DNA of 29,172 nt from JABDOU01 sp041609995 (GTDB taxonomy: Bacteria; Actinomycetota; Acidimicrobiia; Spongiisociales; SHLN01): positions 1 to 29,172 of the forward strand of contig JBFIPU010000024.1 in the NCBI GenBank assembly GCA_041609995.1, read 5' to 3'. Position 1 is the first letter of the stretch. Every line of letters begins with the position of its first letter. Under the pieces are notes generated by a model that was not told where the DNA came from, did not search any database, and saw only the letters and a list, made by a program, of their open reading frames with translations. This document shows positions 24,216-29,172 of this stretch, piece by piece. Both the position numbers and the translations under genes were made by a program.

Positions 24216-24524
24216 AACCCGCGCCCATCTTCGGCGTCCGTACCGGCCGACTTTTGATGACCGCCCGTACCCCCGACCATCGAGTCAAGCCAGTCAAAAC
24301 GATCGGCGGAGCCCGGACCGCTACCGGTTGATCTTCTCGGCTGCCGTGGGGCGGACGAGAGGATCCTGCGATCGGATTACGGGCTTGACGACCACTCGAA
24401 TCGCCCCCCGGCGGACGATGCCGCTGTCGGATGTCATGAGAACGTGCGTGACCTGGGGTATCCAGCCTGGCCAGAAACTCGCCGTCTCGGTCCGATCGCG
24501 ACCGGACGTTGCGAGCCGGGGACG
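24216..24524. other. Intergenic interval, no gene seen
   Basis: These 309 bases lie between the end of the selenoprotein gene and the end of the convergent 1005-residue gene. Short open frames show no family likeness. A weak dyad (GTCCG 24490-24494 with CGGAC 24503-24507) lies just after the stop of the minus-strand gene; it has no T-run, so a terminator is uncertain. Confidence 0.5.
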
Positions 24525-27500
24525 CTACGGCGTGTAGACCCCGTTGTAGGTGAGGGAGCCGTCCAGATCCTGGCCGTATCCCTGCCAGGCCTCCCACTGT
24601 GCGGGCACGCCCATCCAGTGGAAAAGGGCCGCTCCGCTGGGGATCTCATAATCATTGGACTCGAACCGGTTGCCACGGCTCGTGTAGAAGCTCGTGTCCC
24701 CGTAGTCGACCCCCAACCCCGTGTAGCCGTTGGCGGCGAAGTCGTACTGATAGTCGTGGGTGATCAGGGACGCGTCCATTGCGATCAGGTTGTCGTGGAC
24801 CCACAGGTTCGTCACGTGGCGCGGGTTGCCCTCCCAGGTGCCCCGCTGTTGTTCGACCGCCGTGATGGCGTTCCAGTTGTTGCGCACCTCGTTGCCGTAG
24901 ATCTCGACGTCGCTGCTGGAGGCGACGATGATCCCGGCGCCCCACAGCCACACGCCCCGGTGGTCTTCGAAGCCGTTGCCGAGCACGAGGTTGTTGCGAA
25001 TGACCGCCCCGTAGCTCACCTCGTAGAAGATCCCGTCGAAGTCGTTGTTCTCGACGGTGTTGTCTTCGATCAGGGCGTTGAAGTTGGCGATGTCGAACCA
25101 CACCCCGCTGCCGTAGTTGTCGTGCACCCAGTTGTTACGGAACACCATGTCGTACGTGCGGTAGTACTTGCCTCCCCCGGCCTCGAAATCCCAGTGGTAG
25201 CCCGCCGTGTTGTTGTGCGACAGCTGGCTGTTCTCGACGACCACTCCGTATCCCCGGGCCGAGAAGCCCTGCTGTCCGTTGTGGTGGGCGTTGCTGTTGA
25301 TGATGCGACCGCCGTCGGTGACGAAGATCCCGGTGCCGTGGTTGAAGCGGGCCTCGACGTTGTCGACGGTCCAGTTCGTCCCGTCTGGACCACTGCCGCT
25401 CCCGTAGAGTCGTGAGTCGACCGCTCCGATCTGGGTGGGGGTGGCGAATTTCTCCACGATCAAGTTGCGGACGGTGACGTGGTCGGCTCCTCCGTAGACA
25501 CCCTGGGGTACCACGCTCGTCTCGACGAACTTGCTGCGCGGATCGTATTTCACCCAGATCCGGTCGTTGTCGTAGTCGAACCACCAGGTTCCGTCGGCCA
25601 GGTCTCCCATCCACTCCACGTGTCGTTGGATCTGGCCGTCGATGAAGAGATCCTCGGGGTAGCGGCAGCGCGGATTGGTTGCCCGGCAGACGGGGCCGGA
25701 GGGAACCCAGGCGACGGTGACCCGCCCCTGCTGGGTCTGGCCTTCGACATACCAGGCGTCGTTGACCTCGTCGTACTGCCAGTCGGACAACACCTCGGCC
25801 CCGGACAGGATGGCGCCCTCGATCCCGGTGAGGGTCTGGTAGTCATACAGGCGCACCGACTGGCCGCGGTGGATACCCGGTCCGAGGATGAAGGTGTTGG
25901 GCCCGGGGTTGGCATCGATGACCGACTGGATGTCCTCGCCCGCATTGATGAGAATCTCGTTCGGCTCGACGACGGTGACATCCAGCGTGGCCGGTGCGGG
26001 GTCGCCCAGCCCCAGCTCGTCGATGACGTGCAGGGTCACCGTGTAGGTCCCGGGAGTGGCGAAGTAGATGTCGCCGGTCTCCCGGCCGACCACGTCGGAA
26101 GCCCCGCCTCCGAATGTCCACAGATATTGCACGGCGTCTCCGTCAGGGTCGAAAGCCGAGCCGGTGAAGGCCAGCGGCGAGCTGAGCGGGATCGCGACCG
26201 GACCGGCCGGTGATTCGATGGTTCCGTCGGGTGGCGCGTTGGCAGCCACCTCGACCTCGATGCTGGTGGCGCTCGAGCGGCCGTAGCGGTCGATGACCGA
26301 CAGGGTGATGTCGATGGTTTCGACCTGGGTCGGGTAAAAGGCTTCGGGGTCCCGGCCGGTGATCGGGGGGATCGAGCTGCCGCCAAAGGTCCAGACGTAC
26401 GTGAGAGGCTCGGCCCCGGTGGCTGTTGCGGTGAGGTCGAGGGAGTTGCCGATCCGTGTCCGGGTTCCGTCGGCCGGCTCCACCGCGGTGATCAGCGGAG
26501 GCGGCGCCGACTGCACCAGCACCTCGACCATCGCCGGGGTGGGATCTTGCACCCCGTTGTCGTCGGTGGCTTCGAGGTGAATGGTCCAGGTGCCGGTGGC
26601 GTGTAAGGGCCCGATCTGAGCCGAGGGGCCGCTGCGGGTGAGGAAGGAGCCGTCGGGTCCCTGGGCATGCCATGAGAGGGAAACCGGCCGGGTCGCATCT
26701 GCCATGCCCTCAACCGCCACCGAGTCACCTTGCAGCACCGTAGTGCCGTTGTCAGGGGAGATGATCGAGGCGTTGGGCCCCGACCCGTTAACTCGAGCGG
26801 CCACGGGGTTCCCCGATACACCGGCCGCTACCGAGATCACCCCGGCCGGGGAGTCCAGCAAGGCCAGGTCGCCCCGGATGACGCCGAACATGTCGAGCCC
26901 GTCGCCGTTCCAGTCGCCGGCCAGCAGCGTATCGCCCGCCTCACCGAAGAATTCGATGCCGGCCAGGAGAGGTGTGTTGCCGTCGGCAAGAGCAATCGCC
27001 CCTGTCGTGGCGTTGTGGAGCCCGACCGTGTCGATCCCATCACCATCCCAGTCTCCGGCGACCGGGGTGCCGGCTCCGTGCAGGAAGGCGAAGTCGAGAT
27101 CGGCGAACCCTTGTGTGTTGGAGTTGCGCAGATAGAAGCGGCTCTCCGACGGGCGGTAGATGCCAATGGTGTCTACTCCGTCACCGTTCCAGTCCCCGCA
27201 CACCGGGAGGTCCTCGGGGACGCCGTAGTAGATCTGGATGTCGGAGAACCCCTGGTCGTTGCTGTTGCGAAGATGCAGGAAGCCGGTGCGCGAGCGGTAC
27301 AGCCCGACGGTGTCGAGACCGTCGCCGTCCCAGTCGCACATGATGGGCTGATCGGACGGATCCCCGTAATAGAAGGAACGCCCGTCCGGCATCGTCCAAA
27401 TGCCGGTCGTGGGGTCGTGGCCCACCCACTGGTCGCCAGGCAGCTCATCGGTGGCGGCCGCCGCAGCGACGCCCAGCAGCGAAGCTGCCATACCCAGGGA

Positions 27501-27542
27501 CACCACCAATCGTCGAACCGTGTGCACTCCGCCCAGCCCCAT
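24525..27542 (-). CDS. Exported repeat-module protein with Ig/PKD-like domains and right-handed beta-helix
   Basis: Product of 1005 residues. Order: signal peptide (1 to about 30, ending AAAAAT); Asp-rich repeat module (about 56-236), with units such as IYYGVPEDLPVCGDWNGDGV and DTIGIYRPSESRFYLRNSN; three Ig/PKD-like domains (about 255-350, 351-440 and 441-540), the last two with the PKD-type LTYVWTFGG and VQYLWTFGGG; then a right-handed parallel beta-helix (about 550-990) opening with INAGEDIQSVIDANPGPNTF, whose rungs are rich in Asn (NNWVHDNYGSGVWF, IEDNTVENNDFDG, NEVRNNWNAIT), as in PF13229-type polysaccharide lyases and epimerases. Cys69 and Cys115 lie in the first two units. It probably binds or cleaves a polysaccharide outside the cell; the substrate is unknown. 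ATG 27542 is chosen because a full signal peptide follows at once; the ribosome-binding site is weak. The response-regulator gene lies 78 bases upstream, same strand. Confidence 0.82.
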   Translation of the reverse strand: MGLGGVHTVRRLVVSLGMAASLLGVAAAAATDELPGDQWVGHDPTTGIWTMPDGRSFYYGDPSDQPIMCDWDGDGLDTVGLYRSRTGFLHLRNSNDQGFSDIQIYYGVPEDLPVCGDWNGDGVDTIGIYRPSESRFYLRNSNTQGFADLDFAFLHGAGTPVAGDWDGDGIDTVGLHNATTGAIALADGNTPLLAGIEFFGEAGDTLLAGDWNGDGLDMFGVIRGDLALLDSPAGVISVAAGVSGNPVAARVNGSGPNASIISPDNGTTVLQGDSVAVEGMADATRPVSLSWHAQGPDGSFLTRSGPSAQIGPLHATGTWTIHLEATDDNGVQDPTPAMVEVLVQSAPPPLITAVEPADGTRTRIGNSLDLTATATGAEPLTYVWTFGGSSIPPITGRDPEAFYPTQVETIDITLSVIDRYGRSSATSIEVEVAANAPPDGTIESPAGPVAIPLSSPLAFTGSAFDPDGDAVQYLWTFGGGASDVVGRETGDIYFATPGTYTVTLHVIDELGLGDPAPATLDVTVVEPNEILINAGEDIQSVIDANPGPNTFILGPGIHRGQSVRLYDYQTLTGIEGAILSGAEVLSDWQYDEVNDAWYVEGQTQQGRVTVAWVPSGPVCRATNPRCRYPEDLFIDGQIQRHVEWMGDLADGTWWFDYDNDRIWVKYDPRSKFVETSVVPQGVYGGADHVTVRNLIVEKFATPTQIGAVDSRLYGSGSGPDGTNWTVDNVEARFNHGTGIFVTDGGRIINSNAHHNGQQGFSARGYGVVVENSQLSHNNTAGYHWDFEAGGGKYYRTYDMVFRNNWVHDNYGSGVWFDIANFNALIEDNTVENNDFDGIFYEVSYGAVIRNNLVLGNGFEDHRGVWLWGAGIIVASSSDVEIYGNEVRNNWNAITAVEQQRGTWEGNPRHVTNLWVHDNLIAMDASLITHDYQYDFAANGYTGLGVDYGDTSFYTSRGNRFESNDYEIPSGAALFHWMGVPAQWEAWQGYGQDLDGSLTYNGVYTP
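26835..27377 (-). repeat. Protein-level tandem repeats (about 4 units) in the PKD/beta-helix protein
   Basis: The same Asp-rich unit as in the other two large proteins, somewhat more diverged: the third and fourth units (FAFLHGAGTPVAGDWDGDGI, EFFGEAGDTLLAGDWNGDGL) keep the Asp loop but lose the YLRN strand. The cysteines sit at different positions of the unit (just before GDW) from those in the other two proteins. Confidence 0.75.
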
Positions 27543-27620
27543 TTCCCAGACCCGTGTTCTCCGGACATCAGGGTATCCAGAAGTTCGCGCTCTTGTTGTC
27601 GAAATCGGTCGATCGCGGCT

Positions 27621-28325
27621 CTACGCTCCCGAATTAGGGTCGGTCGGCCCAGCCCGCCCGAGAGCGAAGTACCCCTGGCGACCGGCCGGAATCGAGGATT
27701 GTTGCGGAAGGAACCCGTGTTCGACGCCCCACAGCACCGCTTCCACGCGGGTGCTCACCCCCACCTTGCGGTAGGCGGACCGGACGTAGGACTTGATGGT
27801 GTTGATCGATAGGAACAGCGCGTCTTTGATCTCGACGTTGGTTTTGCCCTGCGTGATCAAGGCCATGATCTCTGATTCCCGCTCCGTGAGGCCGAACTGG
27901 CGGCCGGGCCACTCGGCCGGGCCGCGGTGTTTGCCGCGGGCGGGCCACACCAACGTCTCGCCGGTCGCGATTCGCTCTATTGCGTCCACGAGGTCGTCGG
28001 CGGCCAAGGACTTGGGTAGGTAGCCGGCGGCGCCCGCCGACATTGCTCGATTGATGGCTGTTGCATCGGTCACCCAGGTGTAGGCGACCACACGTTCGGC
28101 GCGGCCGCTCTGCTCGAGGGCGGTGACATCGGAGGCAACGGTGTGGCCGGCGGCGAATGTGTCCAACAGGGCCACGTGTACCCGCCGACGGGGCGGGGTA
28201 TTGGTGTCGAGTTCGGCCACTTCGACCCGGTCCGGGAAAGGAGCCAGCATCCGGGCCACGCCGGCGACGATCACCTGGTAGTCGTTGATCACCGCTACCT
28301 GCAATGGTCCCGCTTCATCAGCCAT
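27621..28325 (-). CDS. NarL/FixJ-type response regulator
   Basis: Product of 234 residues. The receiver domain (about 7-125) keeps the phosphate-accepting Asp55 (VHVALLDTFAAG), a Thr in VVAYTWVTD and the Lys of GYLPKS; the usual N-terminal acidic pair is Asn14-Asp15, a mild change. The LuxR-type helix-turn-helix (about 143-207) is typical: FGLTERESEIMALITQGKTN, then LFLSINTIKSYVRSAYRKVG, so it should bind DNA as a dimer after phosphorylation. A C-terminal tail of about 25 residues (QQSSIPAGRQGYFALGRAG) has no known function. No sensor kinase is in the window, so it is an orphan here. It lies 78 bases upstream of the 1005-residue surface-protein gene on the same strand, which makes joint transcription or regulation possible. 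ATG 28325 is taken as start; GAGG lies very close to it. Confidence 0.9.
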   Translation of the reverse strand: MADEAGPLQVAVINDYQVIVAGVARMLAPFPDRVEVAELDTNTPPRRRVHVALLDTFAAGHTVASDVTALEQSGRAERVVAYTWVTDATAINRAMSAGAAGYLPKSLAADDLVDAIERIATGETLVWPARGKHRGPAEWPGRQFGLTERESEIMALITQGKTNVEIKDALFLSINTIKSYVRSAYRKVGVSTRVEAVLWGVEHGFLPQQSSIPAGRQGYFALGRAGPTDPNSGA

Positions 28326-28581
28326 GCCTCGTTCTTACCCACCGCTCCCTGTCCTTCAAACCCGACCAAAACCACCCGCAGGGGTGTGCTGGCAGCGGCC
28401 GGCAGGTGATTGAATTCCGGGCCGGGTCCGGGTAGGGGGGCTGCGCAGCTCGTCTGCGCAACCCGGGCCCGGCAGATCCCTCTTCCCAACGGCGAACTCG
28501 CCAACCCAGGGTTCTAGGCGGCGGTTTCCGCTACCTAGAACCCTGGGTTCGCGTTTGGGGCCGACTATGTAATGTGCAGTC
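28326..28581. promoter_or_regulatory. Divergent intergenic region with two strong inverted repeats
   Basis: Between the response regulator (minus) and the ABC permease (plus). The first structure pairs CCGGGCC-GGGT (28417-28427) with ACCCGGGCCCGG (28461-28472), one base bulged, and encloses two copies of TGCGCA (28442-28447, 28455-28460). The second is a perfect 16-bp inverted repeat (28503-28518 with 28534-28549). TAATGT (28570-28575) stands six bases before the permease ATG and is a likely -10 box. I see no protein gene and no riboswitch core here. Confidence 0.55.
28503..28549. repeat. Perfect 16-bp inverted repeat upstream of the ABC permease
   Basis: AACCCAGGGTTCTAGG (28503-28518) is repeated inverted as CCTAGAACCCTGGGTT (28534-28549). 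The 15-base centre can fold further: GCGG (28521-28524) with CCGC (28528-28531) around TTT. No T-run follows on the plus strand. It lies between divergent genes, where a terminator is not expected, and its right arm reaches the -35 position of the permease promoter, so an operator or a small mobile-element remnant is more likely. Confidence 0.75.
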
Positions 28582-29172
28582 ATGGTCGCCGCGGTCGATC
28601 CACCCAACCCACGTGCGGCCCGGCTGCGCACGGTCCTTTGGTTTCTGGCGATCCTGGGGGCGCTCGTGGCGGGCTGGGAGCTCTACAAGCTCGTCTGGAC
28701 GGCCATGGGATGGGAATGGCCGATTCGCCCCAACAATCAGGTCATGCCGCATGTGTGGGACAGCGTCGGCAGCTTGTTCCGACCGGCGCGCCGCGGCGGC
28801 GAATTGCTGCTGTTGCTGCTGCTGAAGGCGTCTCTGTTCACCTTGCGTGAGGCAGTGGTCGGATTCGCAATCGGTGCGCTGCTCGGGTTTGGCATCGGCG
28901 TCTGGTTCGTCCGTTCCCGCCTCGCCGAACAGGCCTTCATGCCCTATGTGGTTGCCTCGCAGACGGTGCCGATTCTGGCGATCGCGCCCATGGTTGTGGT
29001 GTGGGGCAACAAGCTCGGGCTGGGCCAGCTGTGGCGGGTCGCCATCATCGCGGCCTACATCACGTTCTTCCCGGTTGCGATCAACACACTGCGGGGACTG
29101 CGCTCTCCCGAACCGACGGCAACCGAGCTCATGCGCTCGTATGCCGCCTCGCCTCGCCAGACGCTATGGAAA
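28582..29172 (+). CDS. ABC transporter permease, SsuC/TauC/NrtB type (3' end outside window)
   Basis: The frame is open from ATG 28582 to the window end, 197 residues. It begins with a short basic cytoplasmic stretch and a membrane helix (TVLWFLAILGALVAGWELY), has a periplasmic part (WPIRPNNQVMPHVWDSVGSL), then the BPD_transp_1 core: TLREAVVGFAIGALLGFGIG, YVVASQTVPILAIAPMVVVW (the family signature with A-x-P-x-x-x-x-W) and the start of the EAA coupling loop (TATELMRSYAASPRQTLWK), which touches the ATPase. Relatives import sulfonates, nitrate, taurine, or pyrimidine/thiamine precursors; the substrate cannot be judged and no TPP-riboswitch motif precedes the gene. TAATGT at 28570-28575 lies six bases before the ATG, so the mRNA is probably leaderless. 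Confidence 0.9.
   Translation, partial: MVAAVDPPNPRAARLRTVLWFLAILGALVAGWELYKLVWTAMGWEWPIRPNNQVMPHVWDSVGSLFRPARRGGELLLLLLLKASLFTLREAVVGFAIGALLGFGIGVWFVRSRLAEQAFMPYVVASQTVPILAIAPMVVVWGNKLGLGQLWRVAIIAAYITFFPVAINTLRGLRSPEPTATELMRSYAASPRQTLWK

Noticed and set aside
28326..28581. TPP or cobalamin riboswitch before the ABC permease
   Set aside because: None of the conserved core segments is visible, and the likely promoter gives a leaderless mRNA.
1..29172. CRISPR arrays, insertion sequences, tRNA or rRNA genes
   Set aside because: No regularly spaced repeats, transposase genes, or tRNA/rRNA-like sequences were recognised on either strand.

Overview
The window is high-GC DNA with dense, overlapping genes. 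It has many GTG starts, operons joined by 4-base GTGA/ATGA overlaps, and several start codons only 6-7 bases after a TAnnnT -10 box, which suggests leaderless transcripts. Together with the argCJBD-R-GH order and an LPxTG-type protein, this points to an Actinomycetota bacterium, possibly of the Acidimicrobiia type. The lineage is an inference; no rRNA or tRNA gene is present to confirm it.

Layout. 2-781: C-terminal half of an MFS drug-type exporter. 1223-2605: CCA-adding tRNA nucleotidyltransferase. 2663-3811: sarcosine-oxidase-like flavoenzyme. 3905-11169: arginine operon argC-argJ-argB-argD-argR-argG-argH, with no argF, behind a good promoter that contains a dyad and may be an ArgR operator. 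11304-11924: small secreted DUF11 protein with an LPSTG sorting signal. 18138-11921 (minus strand): histidine-degradation operon hutH-hutU-[peptide-deformylase family]-hutF-hutI, every junction a GTGA overlap. 18174-18683 (minus): MogA/MoaB-type molybdopterin protein. 18919-28325: accessory, surface-oriented region with three large secreted proteins that share the same Asp-rich FG-GAP/VCBS-like repeat module, each joined to a different C-terminal half (CapA-like phosphoesterase; malectin plus beta-helix; Ig/PKD plus beta-helix), then a NarL-type response regulator. Inside this region, at 23949-24215, is a small Rdx/SelW-like gene. 28582-29172: start of a SsuC/TauC-type ABC permease, cut by the window end.

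The strongest observations are as follows. (1) The Rdx gene is read through an in-frame TGA that falls exactly at the second position of the CxxC redox motif (C-V-P-TGA), so it is very likely a selenoprotein; a conventional gene caller would see only a truncated 68-residue ORF. (2) The hut operon uses the HutF route, which makes N-formylglutamate, but has no HutG deformylase. In its place lies a translationally coupled peptide-deformylase-family gene with all metal and catalytic residues intact, a candidate replacement N-formylglutamate deformylase. (3) The three repeat-module proteins look like a set of exported proteins built on one common platform, each with one cysteine in each of the first two repeats.

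The arg genes together convert N-acetylglutamate to ornithine and citrulline to arginine, with ArgR as likely feedback regulator; the ornithine-to-citrulline step must be encoded elsewhere. The hut genes convert histidine to urocanate, imidazolonepropionate, formimidoylglutamate and N-formylglutamate, with the deformylase-like protein proposed to release glutamate and formate.
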